Below the pieces are notes generated by a model that did no database searches, had not been told where the DNA came from, and was given only the letters and a program-made list of their open reading frames with translations. Positions 11,940 to 22,874 of a stretch of 64,000 nt of DNA are shown here, in pieces. How positions within the stretch are numbered: position 1 is the stretch's first letter; the number at the start of each line of letters is the position of its first letter. The translations under genes and the position numbers were made by a program. The stretch is from Boswellia sacra (taxonomy: Eukaryota > Streptophyta > Magnoliopsida > Sapindales > Burseraceae): contig SNVD02003520.1 of the NCBI GenBank assembly GCA_013180625.2, positions 62,001 through 126,000 of the forward strand. Direction: 5' to 3'.

Positions 11940-12192
11940 TGAATGATCTCCAGATAGATTCGCGGCTTCAGTCAAAGCAGCTCTCCACTTCTACACTTTT
12001 TCTGGCATGACCTTTTGGAAACATCTATCATGCTTATCAAATAACTTCCTTTCTAGTGCCGCACATCAGATGGGTCGATGTGGTAGAAAACTGGCATAAC
12101 TATTTGGCCTTTGGATTTCCTGCATTCAACAATCTTTTCAAGTTCTTACAAGCACCACCTAGAGGAAGCATAATCCTTTGAGAAAACGATGT
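11940..12192 (-). pseudogene. TNL TIR exon, C-terminal half only
   Basis: The minus strand reads FSKDYASSRWCL near 12190-12155, then VMPVFYHIDPSDV near 12110-12070, then CFQKVMPEKV and WRAALTEAANLSGDHS near 11990-11945. These are the conserved last third of plant TIR domains. The N-terminal half of the domain is absent. A stop interrupts the segment just after SSRWCL. Downstream (11939-11761) lies an intron homologous to 58640-58740. Confidence 0.85.
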
Positions 12193-13714
12193 CTAAAATC
12201 TACAATACCCAGTAACTAATCGTCGAGAGTGTCACGACATCTAGCCCATTCTGTATCACAAAAGGCATTAAGTTGGATTGTACTTTCTGTAGGAAAAAAA
12301 AATCCCTTACCCTGGTGTTTATTTCACATATCGTAAAACACGATGAGCTGCTTCTAAATGTGATACTCATGGCTTGTCCATAAATTGACTTAAAACATGA
12401 ACAACATATGCCAAGTCGGGTCATGTGATAGTCAAGTAAATTAATCACCCAACAAGCCTACGATATAAAGACAGATCATTGATATAGTCGCCTTTAAACT
12501 TACTGAGAAATAAGTTTTGTTCCATGGGAACAGAAGCTTGTTTTGCTCCAAGATATTTGACATCTTCAAGAATTTAAAGAGCATATTTTTGTTGTGAAAG
12601 AATAATGCCTTTGTTAGACCGTGCAATCTCTATGCCCAGAAAGTACTTCAATTGTCTTAGATCCTTTAATTTGAATTGATTCTTTAAGAATAACTTGGTG
12701 TCTTTAATATATTGTAGATTGTTCCCTGCTAGGATGACATGATCTACATAAATGAGAAAAGCAGTGAATTTGCCATTCTGGGATCGGACGAATAAGGAAT
12801 AGTCAACCTTGGATTGCTTATAGTTGTCCTTTTTAAGGGCAGTAAAGAGCTTAATGAGCCACTGTCACGAAGCTTGTTTGAGGCCGTATAATGATTTGTG
12901 AAGTTTGCAAACTCTTGTCTCCCCCTTTCGTCCGAAACCAGGAGGTAAAGACATATAAACATCTTCATCAAGGTCCCCATGTACAAAGGCATTATTAACA
13001 TCGAGTTGGTGAAGATGCCAATGTTGAGTGGAAGCGATGGCACGAAGAACGTGAACTGTTACATGCTTTGTAACAGGAGCGAAGATTTCTTAGTAGTCTA
13101 GGCCTTCAACTTGGTTGTATCATTTTGCTACCAATCAGGCTTTATAGCATTCAACAATGCCATCGGAGTGGAATTTGATCTTACATGCCCATTTACACCC
13201 AACTGGCTTCTTTCTAGGAGGTAATAGTTGTAGAGACCATGTGCCATTAGCTTTGAGAGCATCAAGTTCTTGTTGCATAGCAAGACGCCATTTAGGATCA
13301 CAAACTACTTGCACAAAGGAGGATGGCTCTTTTGCAACTAAAAGATAAATAGTGAAAGCATGGTGTTTTGGAGATAATCTGTCATATGAAAGGACATTAG
13401 ATACAGGGTAGGTAATACCTGTAGTTTTAACCAAGGCTGAGTTAGAAGCTGGGGCATTATGTGAAGAAAGAGAAACACCAACATGATACTCACGAAGATA
13501 ACCAGGTGTTGTTGTCATACATGTCAACCGTAATGGAGGAATTTATGGATCCAAAGGCAAGCTTGGAGTAGATGGCTCAATAGATGAAGAAGTGGCAAGC
13601 GAAGGAATGGCATGGGAAGATATATAATTGTTGAAATTTGAAGAGATCTCCTCTTGAGAGGGATGATTTGAAGGAAGTATTTTATTGTTGGAAGGAAAGT
13701 GGGATGTAGAGTAG
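12193..13714 (-). pseudogene. Ty1/copia reverse transcriptase and partial RNase H
   Basis: The minus strand gives the copia RT entry motif WRLAMQQELDALKANGTW then KPVGCKWACKIKFHSDGIVE (13330-13140). After a stop and frame shifts it gives the [18 protein letters not shown] and [13 protein letters not shown] type segments (about 12990-12860) and finally the start of RNase H near 12250 (NAFCDTEWARCRDT). RNase H stops after about 20 residues near 12193, where TNL sequence starts. The rest of RNase H and the whole 3' LTR are missing. The element continues on the other side of the inserted Athila-like element at 19833. Confidence 0.85.
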
Positions 13715-13719
13715 GTGTC
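13715..13719. repeat. Target-site duplication GTGTC (left) of Athila-like element 1
   Basis: GTGTC sits directly before the LTR start and again directly after the 3' LTR at 19828-19832. Confidence 0.95.
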
Positions 13720-15082
13720 TGATGAACACTTAAATATGTATGCTTAATAAGAGTTTAATTCATTATATTGCATTAATATTATCATTAAATTTCTCAACTT
13801 AAGCATGTTTGTAGTCTTTGCATCTTTGGAATTAAGTTTCTCTTAATTTTGGTTTTGTTACAGGTTCGGTAAAATAGGCATAACTTTCTATTTAGGGATC
13901 AGAATGGTGCAAATCTTAGTGTTTTGGAAATCTGATTAAATTATCTACAAGATTACATTTCAAAGCATCATCAAATTCGGGCTCTTAGTGGACCAAAAAT
14001 GGGCTTGAAGTGAACCCATCTGCAGATTCGGCCTAGCCTGACCATGCCTCAGTATTTTGACCATATCTCTCAGAATACGTATCCAAATCATATAAATCAA
14101 GATGTTCTAGAAAGCTGAGAGAAATATCTATGACTTTCATGAAGACATGTGATTAAAATTCACAATAATTCAAGGTCAAAATCAGTGGTCAAAGTCGGTT
14201 CACCTAATTATCCCAATTGTCAAAGTTGGTGCATCTAATATTTGACAATTATTCCTTTGTAATTTGACAAGTTTGCCCCTGAATGTATCTATAAATAGAG
14301 GTGCCTTGTGACCCATTAGGGCATCTTGGCCTTTGCTGGGATCCCTTGTATTGTGTTTCTCTCTTGTGTTTTAATATTATTAATGAATTTCTTTTTTCTT
14401 GCAATTTGTTTCTTTTCTTTTATAATGTCTTTCTAATTTCTCTCTTGCTAAGGTGAAAGGGTGAAACCCTTGATATGAGAGTAAGGATTCTCTAACCCTT
14501 TAATATGTGCTTAATAATCATAATCTTGTGTTGTTTATATGATTTATATTTATTTCTCTAATCAATCTTGACACCACTTGTAAAGTGGAGGTCTTGATCC
14601 ATTGTCGACAATCCTTGGCACATCAAATGCTTGGATCCTTTCAAGATATCATATGGTTCTTCCTTATCGACATGAATATAGTTAGAAACCTTAATTTGTT
14701 GTAGACATATGGAGATTGACACATTGGATGCTTGAACTCATTTACGAGAAGTGGTATAAATATTGGTAACGAAGCAAATATAATTCATATAACTAAAACG
14801 GGTTGTTTATCCTTATTTGAAATATCAAGGGCGGATCCCCTAACCTTAGCTTTCATTATTATTGTGTTAATTTCTCTTGTATTCATTTATTGTTTATGAA
14901 CTTGCTCTTTTCTTATATTTGTTGATATTATCTTGTCATCTCTGTGAATCATCCATATCATATTTGCTTACTTATAGTTTGTAGCGCTAAAATTCCCTTC
15001 CTCGTGGATCGACCCCGGACTCACCGGGTTTATTACTTCGACACTCCTATACTTGGGAGACAATCCTTTTTTGGATGTGTCA
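13720..15082 (+). repeat. 5' LTR of Athila-like element 1
   Basis: 1363 bp, from TGATGAACACTT to GGATGTGTCA. It has a good TATA box (14289-14298) in the expected position for the retrotransposon promoter. It is longer than the 3' LTR by 38 bp, mostly because the 3' LTR has small deletions near 19040 and 19186. Confidence 0.95.
14289..14298 (+). promoter_or_regulatory. LTR TATA box
   Basis: CTATAAATAG, an excellent plant TATA box, is conserved at 19063-19072 in the 3' LTR and in inverted form in the solo LTR and in both LTRs of element 2. Transcription would start about 30 bp downstream; this is inferred, not shown. Confidence 0.7.
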
Positions 15083-15088
15083 AGTTTT

Positions 15089-15106
15089 TGGCGCCGTTGC
15101 TGGGGA
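15089..15106 (+). other. Primer binding site (tRNA-Asp type)
   Basis: TGGCGCCGTTGCTGGGGA lies six bases after the LTR. From memory of plant tRNA-Asp, this is complementary to its 3' end with one mismatch (T in place of C). Athila elements are known to use this primer. Confidence 0.85.
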
Positions 15107-15325
15107 AGGTAAAAATTTGGCGTACAAAATTGTAAGTATTTTCTTTTCCCATTTCTATTTTATTTTTCATGCATACGTTCATCTCTTCTCTCCCCATTTC
15201 TATTTTTATTTTTTCTTGCATGTGTTCATCTTTTCTTTCTCTTTGCATTAATTGGTAGAATTGTTCGTAGCCACTCATCTTGTCTAAAAAAAAAAAATCA
15301 TGCTCATGCCCAACCAAGAACATTA

Positions 15326-16699
15326 ATGGACTCCATAAATCTTAGGAGAAATTGTGCACAATCATGCATAGTCTTCCCTCATGATGCATTATACTTCGAC
15401 CATAAATCGGATTTCATTCAATTCTTACCCCACTTTCATGGCCTAGATGTTGAAAACCCATTTTTGCATTTGAGAGAATTTGAAGAGTTTTGTAACGCTT
15501 ATAGTGACCTAAATTTTAGTATAAACATCTTGAGATTAAAGCTTTTTCCTTTTTCTCTAAAAGATAAAGCTAAGACATGGCTACAAAATCTTAGGTCAAG
15601 ATCCATTAGCTCATGAGATGAAATGCAACAACAATTTCTTAAAGAATTCTTTCCTCCCTATAGAACAAATTCTCTCAAAAATCAAATCATCAATTTCACT
15701 CAAAAACAAGGAGAGACCTTTTACTAATGTTGGGATGGGTATAAAGCATTGCTTAATACTTGTCCTCATCATGGTTTGGAAACATGGGAACTAGTTTTAA
15801 TTTTCTATGAAGGTCTTACACATCAAGCTAGGCAAATGATAGAATTATTGTGTGATGGACAATTTGAAGATAAATACCCAGATAAAGCCATGGATTTCCT
15901 AGACTTACTAGCGAAAAATGCCCAAAATTGGAATAATGTTGACACCTATGAGGTGCCAAGAACATCTAGTAGAGGCATTTATAACTTTAGGGAGAATCAT
16001 GATCTTCATGCTAAATTTACATCCCTAGCTAGAAAAGTCGAGAATTTAGAAATGTGGTCTATGCAAGAAATTGTTTGTCACACTTGTAATTCTAGTGATC
16101 ATCCAACGGATGATTGCCCAAAGGTGCCTACCTTTAGAAAAAGTCTCCATGACCAAACCAATGTTTTAAACACTTTCCAAAGGTCAAATCCTAATCCTTA
16201 CTCACAAAATTTTGGATGGAAAAATCACTTGAATTTTGATTGGAGGAATGATAATCATGCACAATCTTACCAACCTCCCTTTCAATCATATCAAAATTTT
16301 CAAAAATCTCATGATCATGCATCTTATAAAGATCTTAGAGAAACATTGGATTCATTCATTGCAAAGCAAGAGGCTTTTAATATTCAAGTTGCTCAAACTA
16401 TGGCAAACTTGAATGATGCTCTTGAAATACTTGCATTTGCACTTAATACTCATGAGAAAGGAGAGTTTCCATCTCAACTAGAGCCAAACTCCATCAATCC
16501 ACATGTGAGTAATCCAAGGGGCCAACATCTAGACGAAGATTCGGTAAAGGAGATTAAGAGTTGGGAGCCATGTTTTGAAAAAAGGCAGGAAGAAACATCC
16601 GCACTAAAAAATGCATGCCTCAAGGACAAACAAACTCAACTAGTGATAATCTCTTCCATTATCACAAATAAAGGAAAAAGAGAGGTACTACCTCAATGA
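15326..16699 (+). pseudogene. Athila-like gag, interrupted by two stop codons
   Basis: Gag packages the element RNA. The frame runs from ATG 15326 (MDSINLRRNCAQS) through the capsid-like core (FHGLDVENPFLHLREFEEF and LKDKAKTWLQNL) to a CCHC knuckle CHTCNSSDHPTDDC near 16078-16120. A Gln/Asn-rich region and a coiled-coil-like segment follow, to a stop at 16697-16699. In-frame stops lie at 15614-15616 (TGA) and near 15725 (TAA). At the first, the related gag at 47600 has a tryptophan codon, so the TGA is a point change in this copy. The C-terminal open part (15749-16699) is 316 codons. It contains the unoccupied counterpart (16296-16298) of the CACTA insertion site in element 2. Confidence 0.9.
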
Positions 16700-18489
16700 C
16701 ATATTTTTGACCGTGGTAAATTACTTTCAAAGAGATTTCTCTTTTGGCCTTTTTTTATCACGATTAATCAAATTTCATCTATTTGTGCCATATTTGCATT
16801 TTTTTATCATTTATAGTTTGTTTTCACTTTATTTTATGTAGTTGTGTGTTTGTATTTTATTTCCCAGTCAAGTGGCGGAGACGGTACTCCGTGGCTTTTA
16901 AAGTCGATTTTTCAGTTCCCTAAAAACTGTCGCTCACCTTGCATTCATTTTCTTTTCTTCTCTCTCATTTTCTTCATAGTCTTAAGAATCTGACTCAAAA
17001 CGACCCTGTTTGCCAGTTTATAAGAAAACTAGATGGGAAGCATATCCCCAACTCATAGAAGGTGTTTAAGCCGTTTCTGGACGTAAAACCAGAGGAAGAT
17101 GTGAGTCACAGTCACAACTACCTATACACATGCATGTGTGCCATCAATTTTAAATTTCTTGTTTTTTATTTTATTTGTAGCATTTTATTCTATGAGTCTT
17201 TCAGGTCGTCTCTATTGAATAAAGAAGCTTCAGGTAATGTCTCCTATACTTTATCTCTCTACATTTAAACATTGAGGACAATGTTTCATTTGGTTGGGGG
17301 GGAAGGATAGTAGACATAAGTATGTCTTTAATTTTTTTTTGCTTGCAAAAAAAAAAAAAGCGAGTTAGTAATTAGATTTAGAGTGCGGTGTAAGAAGTTC
17401 AAATCCTCTTGAGACGCATTCTAGGTCAGGAATGGTAGAGTAAAGAGGGCTAATCTGAACTCCTGAAACCCATTCTAACCAATTTGTCATTTTATTTTGA
17501 TTTTGTGAACTCATTTTAGCTAACTTGATATTATTTATTCTTAATTTTTGAATTTTATAACAAGGAGGTCTTATTCATTTCACTTTGAATTATTTAAATC
17601 TATGAACTCTCACAACCTTATTAATTAATAAATTGTATGCTTATGTACTCATTAAGCAAGTATTCATGAACCTTTCTTCACACACACACACATACCTTGA
17701 TGCATGATTATGGGTGGCAAAATGAAATGTTGTAATATTTGAGTTCTTTTGTTTTGTTTAGGATAACAACACAAAGGAAGGGGAAAGTTTTAAAAAAAAA
17801 AGCAAAAAAAAAAAGTGAAAAAAAGAGAAAAAAAAGAGAGAAAGCAATTGTGGATAAGTTTGGTCTCGTAGCCTCCTTAATTCGAGCAATTAAGCCCGAG
17901 GGGTGCCTCAACACCTAATACCCTAAGACCAACTGGTTTGGGAGCTATTGGCCCAAAGCTCGCTACATGGATTAAGGAGAAAGCTTAATGGGATTGAACA
18001 TTGCACTATCCACAAGTTTCTAAGCAAAAATAAAGCATCAGCAACCCGAGTCGTTAAGCTCGAAGGGGTGTCTTAACACCTAATGCCCTAAGGCCAACTG
18101 GTCTGGGAGTCATTAGCCTAAGACTCGTTACATGGGTTAAAGATGCATTCTTTCAAAAAAAAAAAAAAAAAGAGAAAGAGAAAAAAGAAGAAAAAAAATA
18201 TATGTAAAATAAATAAATACCCCTCACCTAAAGTTGTTAGCCTTAACAAATATTAGAACTTATATGGCTTCTTTCTGATAAGCTCCATAATCATGTGTCA
18301 ACTGAACACAAAAAGAAGGTTTATTGATATCTTGACTGAAAGGTACATGAGTCATTTAAAAAAAATCGGTCGAGAGCTTGTTTATTTGGATAAAATCAAG
18401 GAGAGTGCAATAATGACCACCTTGGATATAAAATTCTATAAATCACTTCTAAATAATAACGCTTTAATTGCTAGGGACTAGTAATAAGC
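16700..18489 (+). other. Athila-like 3' internal region without pol
   Basis: Gag is followed directly by the downstream backbone, with no pol. A segment around 16870-16975 (AAGTGGCGGAGACGGTACTCC and on) matches element 2 near 37370-37480. About 190 bp unique to this copy follow (16976-17170), and the match resumes at 17172 after TTTATTTTATTTGTAG. Where element 2 has the captured LOG gene, this copy has the short unidentified sequence. Further on are A-rich tracts and two copies of a ~90-bp motif (about 17875-17975 and 18045-18142). Confidence 0.75.
17875..18142 (+). repeat. Two direct copies of a ~90-bp motif before the polypurine tract
   Basis: The motif with core ACACCTAATNCCCTAAGNCCAACTGGT occurs near 17910 and 18077, about 170 bp apart, each followed by a CTCG-TACATGG-TTAA segment. 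Element 2 has both copies in inverted orientation around 35630-35880, so the duplication predates the split of the two elements. Function unknown; possibly 3' RNA structure. Confidence 0.8.
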
Positions 18490-18502
18490 TGGTTGGGGGG
18501 TG
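18490..18502 (+). other. Polypurine tract
   Basis: TGGTTGGGGGGTG lies immediately before the 3' LTR, in the place where plus-strand DNA synthesis is primed. The same tract occurs inverted at 35255-35267 in element 2. Confidence 0.75.
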
Positions 18503-19827
18503 TGATGAACACTTAAATATGTATGCTTAATAAGAGTTTAATTCATCATATTGCATTAATATTGTCATTAAATTTCTCAACTTAAGCATATTTGTAGTCT
18601 TTGCATCTTTGGAATTAAGTTTATCTTAATTTTGATTTTGTTATAGGTTCGGTAAAATAGGCATAACTTTCTATTTAGGGATCAGAATAGTTCAAATCTT
18701 AGTGTTTTGGAAATCTGATTAAATTATCTACAAGATTGCATTTCACAGGCATCATCAAATTCGGGCTCTTAGTAGACCAAAAATGGGCTTGAAGTGAACC
18801 CATCTGCAGATTCGGCCTAGCCTGACCATGCCTCAGTATTTTGACCATATCTCTCAGAATACGTATCCAAATCATATAAATCAAGATGTTATAAAAAGCT
18901 GAGAGAAATATCTATGACATTCATGAAGACATGTGATTAAAATTCACAATAATTCAAGGTCAAAATTAGTGGTCAAAGTCGGTTCACCTAATTAACCAAT
19001 TGTCAAAGTTGGTGCATCAATATTTGACAATTATTCCTTTGTAAGTTTGCCCCTGAATGTATCTATAAATAGAGGTGCCTTGTGACCCATTAGGGCATCT
19101 TGGCCTTTGCTGGGATCCCTTGTATTGTGTTTCTCTCTTGTGTTTTAATATTATTAATGAATTTCTTTTTTCTTACAATTTGTTTCCTCTTGCTAAGGTG
19201 AAAGGGTGAAACCCTTGATATGAGAGTAAGGATTCTCTAACCCTTTAATATGTGCTTAATAATCATAATCTTGTGTTGTTTATATGATTTATATTTATTT
19301 CTCTAATCAATCTTGACACCACTTGTAAAGTGGAGGTCTTGATCCATTGTCGACAATCCTTGGCACATCAAATGCTTGGATCCTTTCAAGATGTCGTATG
19401 GTTCTTCTTTACCGACATGAATATTGTTAGGAACCTTAATTTGTTGTAGACATATGGAGATTGACACATTGGATGCTTGAACCCATTTACGAGAAGTGGT
19501 ATAAATATTGGTAACGAAGCAAATATAATTCATATAACTAAAACGGGTTGTTTATCCTTATTTGAAATATCAAGGGCGGATCCCCTAACCTTAGCTTTCA
19601 TTATTATTGTGTTAATTTCTCTTGTGTTCGTTTATTGTTTATGAACTTGCTCTTTTCTTATATTTGTTGATATTATCTTGTCATCTCCGTGAATCATCCA
19701 TATCATATTTGCTTACTTATAGTTTGTGGCGCTAAAATTCCCTTCCTCGTGGATCGACCCCGGACTCACCGGGTTTATTACTTCGACACTCCTATGCTTG
19801 GGAGACAATCCTTTTTCGGATGTGTCA
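18503..19827 (+). repeat. 3' LTR of Athila-like element 1
   Basis: 1325 bp, same ends as the 5' LTR. It is shorter through small deletions. The element's right target-site duplication GTGTC follows at 19828-19832. Confidence 0.95.
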
Positions 19828-19832
19828 GTGTC
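19828..19832. repeat. Target-site duplication GTGTC (right) of Athila-like element 1
   Basis: Exact match to 13715-13719. Confidence 0.95.
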
Positions 19833-22350
19833 ATCATCATATATTGGTGAATAAGGAGTTACTGGACATGAGTTGATAGCGAAAGATGAAAAAGGAAAAA
19901 TATCTTCATAAAAAGTGACATCACATGAAATGAAAATGTTACCAGTTGAGAGATCATAAACTCGGTATCCTTTTTAATCGTATGGGTAACCCACAAAAAG
20001 ACATCGAGTGGCTTTCACGCGCATCAAACTGTGGGACGAAGATGATGTGTGGAGGCAAAACACAAGCAGCCAAACATGCCCAAATGATCATAGGTGGGTG
20101 TTTCGTGAAAAAATATTTCAAAAGGTGTTTTCCCTTAAAGGAGATGAGTGAGAGTGTGATTAATGATATAGGTGGCAGTCAAGACAGCATTCCCCCAAAA
20201 TTTCTTGGGAAGATTGGCTTGGAATAGTAAGGCTCAAGCTACATTGAGGAGGTGATGGTGTTTTCACTCATCTACTCCATTTTGTTAAGGAGTGGAGACA
20301 TAACTAGTTTAATGAATGATGCCCTTATCTAAATAAAAAATTTTCGTTGTAAATTTAGGTCCATTGTCACTTCTAAGAACTATGACTTTCAAGGAAAATT
20401 ATGTTTCAACAAAAACTAATGAATGTAGTGATATGCAATGGAGTTTTTGATTTATGATGCATCAAATAAATCCATGTGCAACGAGTATAATCATCAACAA
20501 TGGTAAGAAAATGTCGTGCCCCAGTAATAAAAGGAACATGGTACCTTCCCCCTATATCAACATGAATTGATTCAAAAGGTGCTTTTGTGTGAATATAACT
20601 TAATGGAAATGGAGAAAGAGTTTGTTTAGCCAACAGGCAAATTGAACAATTAGAAATATTACAAAATTTTATGTTTGCGTTTGAATGAGAAAGTAAGAAA
20701 AAAATCTTATTTGATAGATGACCAAGGCGTTGATGCCAAAGTCTCGAGGAATAAGAGGCTGGTGCGATGATGAAGTTACATTTGGTTTTCAATGGAGTAT
20801 CGAGGTAGCAGAGTCCTCCTTGTTTAGTTCCCATCCCAATCATCTTCCTAGATCGTTGGTCCTGTAACATACAAGTATTTTTAATAGATATGGCCAAGTA
20901 GTAGGAATTATGAACAAGCTTGCTAATAGAAATCAAGTTTAATTTACAAGAAGGCACAAATAGCACATTACGAAGAACGAAATCAGCAAAATGAATGCTA
21001 TCGATATGTGTGATAGCAGCAATGGCTCCATTAGGTAGATGTATTGTTTGATTGGTTACATGAGAGTTTGTGGTTAACAAATCAACAGAACAAACCATGT
21101 GATCTTTGGCTCCCGTGTAAAGTATCCAAGACATTTCTTTATCAATAGCAGAGATGCAAAAGATTGTACCTGAGAGATCACTTGTGACAGATGCACTGCC
21201 AACATGACTAGCCATAGAATTGGAATTACCCCTAGAAAGTAGCGTCATGAGAGTTTGATATTGTTCTGCAGTGAGGGTAAATGACGGAGAGGCTATTGGT
21301 GTATTAGCATTTGCGTGAGTGGCCTTGGAGGAAAAATTCCTACGCTCTCTTTGATCAGATTTGTTACTTGTAGAATTCATTTTTTGTAGCTTTCTACAGA
21401 CATTAATGGTGTGACCTTGCCATCTGCAATAATCACATTTGAGGAGTGCTCGACATGTCTCTAAAGTGTGCCCAATTTTTTCACAAGTTCCACATTTAAG
21501 ATGAGGATTTTTGGGCGTGAAGTTCCTATCACAGTTTCATGAGTTTTTATTTATAGCAAAGGCTGCAACTTTAGCCATTGGTGTGCCTCCTTTTGATATT
21601 CCTCGTTGCTTTTCATTTTGGAGGATAATGGAATGAGCTTTGTTGACAGTGGGAAGTGGATCCATGAGTAGAATCTGTCCTCGAATAGTCGCATACATAT
21701 CATTGAGTGCCATGAGAAATTTCATGGTCTTTTGATTTTGTTGGAACTGTAAAACTTCCTTCAAAGTGCCACATGTGCATGCTGGAATGCAACATAAGGC
21801 ATCACGTTCATCCCAGAGGCCTTTAAGCTTGGTGTAATAAGCCCCAACAGTCACGTTGTCCTATTTACAATCATGACTGGCTTCTTCAACATGAAAAAGA
21901 TGGACACAGTTAGTACATGAAAAACAATCTTGTAAATCAAACCATATTGCATTAGCACTTTCATTATAGATTATGCTTGCTCCAATATCCTGCGAGATTG
22001 AATTTAAAAGCCATTCTTTTGCAAGATTATTGCAACGCTTCCATTGTTGGAGTTCTATGGTGGAAGTCTCCGATGGTTGTTTGATGGTGCCATTCATAAA
22101 GCCTTATTTGTTCTTGATGTTGAGAGCTATAAGCATGGCCTGACTCCAGGTGTTGTAATTGTCTTTATTGATCAACAGTTGTGTGACAAGTACAAGCTCA
22201 GGTTGATCCAAATGATGAAGATAAAGGGGGTTATTTGGATCATCAAACCTGGTGAGCCTCCAGATACGCTTTTTTCTACCATGTCAAAAAGATTGGCAAA
22301 TTTCTTGTAAATGAAGAGAAGAAGAAAAAGTTGAAGAAAAGGTTCAGGAG
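19833..22350 (-). pseudogene. Ty1/copia gag, protease and integrase
   Basis: Reading right to left: gag with a UBN2-type core (LHHLDQPELV, NTWSQAMLIALN, WLLNSISQDIGASIIY, TVGAYYTKLKGLWDERD; 22300-21540). Next is a CCHC knuckle near 21410-21440 (CRWQGHTINVCRK), a protease (WILYTGAKDHM, about 21090-21130), the GAG-pre-integrase segment (LWHQRLGHLSNK) and the integrase core (FESIHVDIGGRYHVP, FLTIVDDYTRCTW; 20730-20430). The integrase then continues in broken frames to 19833. The protease active-site aspartate of WI(V/L)DTGA is replaced by tyrosine, and stops interrupt gag (near 22098 and 21537) and the knuckle (near 21381). It continues at 13714 across the Athila-like insertion. Confidence 0.88.
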
Positions 22351-22357
22351 CGTGGTT

Positions 22358-22369
22358 GCTCTGATACCA
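22358..22369 (-). other. Ty1/copia primer binding site (initiator tRNA-Met type)
   Basis: The minus strand reads TGGTATCAGAGC, the standard copia primer site complementary to the 3' end of plant initiator tRNA-Met. The LTR end (CA) lies directly against it at 22370-22371. Confidence 0.9.
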
Positions 22370-22491
22370 TGAAAAAATTGGATTAATTTCTCTATATTTT
22401 TCATTAACAAGATGGAAAAAATATATAATAAGATTGCTAATCATCTTCCTAAATTGGAGCCTATATACTATAAATATTATTTACATTCTGC
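22370..22491 (-). repeat. Ty1/copia 5' LTR, primer-site-proximal part
   Basis: This 122-bp segment between the primer binding site and the Tat LTR must belong to the copia 5' LTR. It ends in CA on the minus strand and holds a TATA-like stretch (TATATACTATAAATA, 22461-22475 on the plus strand). The remainder of this LTR is probably at 50833-51074, on the other side of the Tat element. Confidence 0.7.
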
Positions 22492-22857
22492 TGATGCACG
22501 ATTTCTAGACGACTGAAAAGTGAATTGAAGCTTGAATTGTATGTCCGGTCCAATCCTACGAACAAAGAAAATAGTCAAAAGTGCTAGCGAAAACCCTCCA
22601 ACGCCCAAGTCAGTTTCCGGCACACCGAAATTTTCTAAGAGAATTTTTTAGAGAGAGAAGCTCTCAAAAGCCAAGGAAATTTAGAGAGAGAAAGAGTTTA
22701 GAAAAATATGCATACCTTGAGTAAAAATCTGAAGGATTTATACAGACATTAGGAGGATTCATTGTGGGACTTAGATAATAGGCCCAAATAATGGGCTTCA
22801 GTAATGGGCTTATTATGTTAGATTTAATTAAAGCCTAATTCTGTTATGACCATAACA
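22492..22857 (-). repeat. 3' LTR of the Tat element
   Basis: 366 bp, visibly homologous to 50457-50832 but with many substitutions, so the insertion is older than Athila-like element 1. Its outer part carries a short inverted repeat TGTTATG/CATAACA at 22842-22857. Confidence 0.85.
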
Positions 22858-22874
22858 GTAGCTCCCTCAGGCCC
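22858..22874 (-). other. Tat polypurine tract
   Basis: The minus strand reads GGGCCTGAGGGAGCTAC immediately upstream of the 3' LTR, in the correct place for a polypurine tract. Confidence 0.6.

Larger units (their letters stand above)
8382..12192 (-). pseudogene. TIR-NBS-LRR (TNL) disease-resistance gene, truncated and broken
   Basis: TNL proteins are cytoplasmic or nuclear immune receptors: the TIR domain signals, the NB-ARC domain is a nucleotide switch and the LRRs sense. In order on the minus strand there is a partial TIR exon (12192-11940), an NB-ARC exon (11760-10640), an LRR linker exon (10456-10185), LRR exons (10090-9000) and a C-terminal post-LRR domain (8957-8382). Exon order, intron positions and motifs are those of a normal TNL. 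Several stops and frame changes interrupt it, and the first half of the TIR, with the start codon, is missing where Ty1/copia sequence begins near 12192. It therefore cannot make a normal receptor. A related fragment lies at 57780-58640. Confidence 0.9.
13720..19827 (+). mobile_element. Athila-like Ty3/gypsy LTR retrotransposon 1, gag-only
   Basis: A complete element of 6.1 kb with two similar LTRs (13720-15082 and 18503-19827), both starting TGATGAACACTT and ending TGTCA. It has a primer binding site matching tRNA-Asp, a gag gene with stops, a polypurine tract (GGTTGGGGGGTG) before the 3' LTR, and a 5-bp duplication GTGTC at both ends. It lacks protease, reverse transcriptase, RNase H and integrase completely, so it depends on an autonomous relative. 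Element 2 (33809-49553) is the same family and still carries pol remnants. The two LTRs look alike to within a few percent by eye plus small deletions in the 3' LTR, suggesting a fairly young insertion. It splits the copia coding region between integrase and reverse transcriptase. Confidence 0.95.

Noticed and set aside
11770..12350. A copia 3' LTR left of the RNase H remnant
   Set aside because: No sequence resembling 22370-22491 is present. The interval is TNL intron and TIR exon instead.
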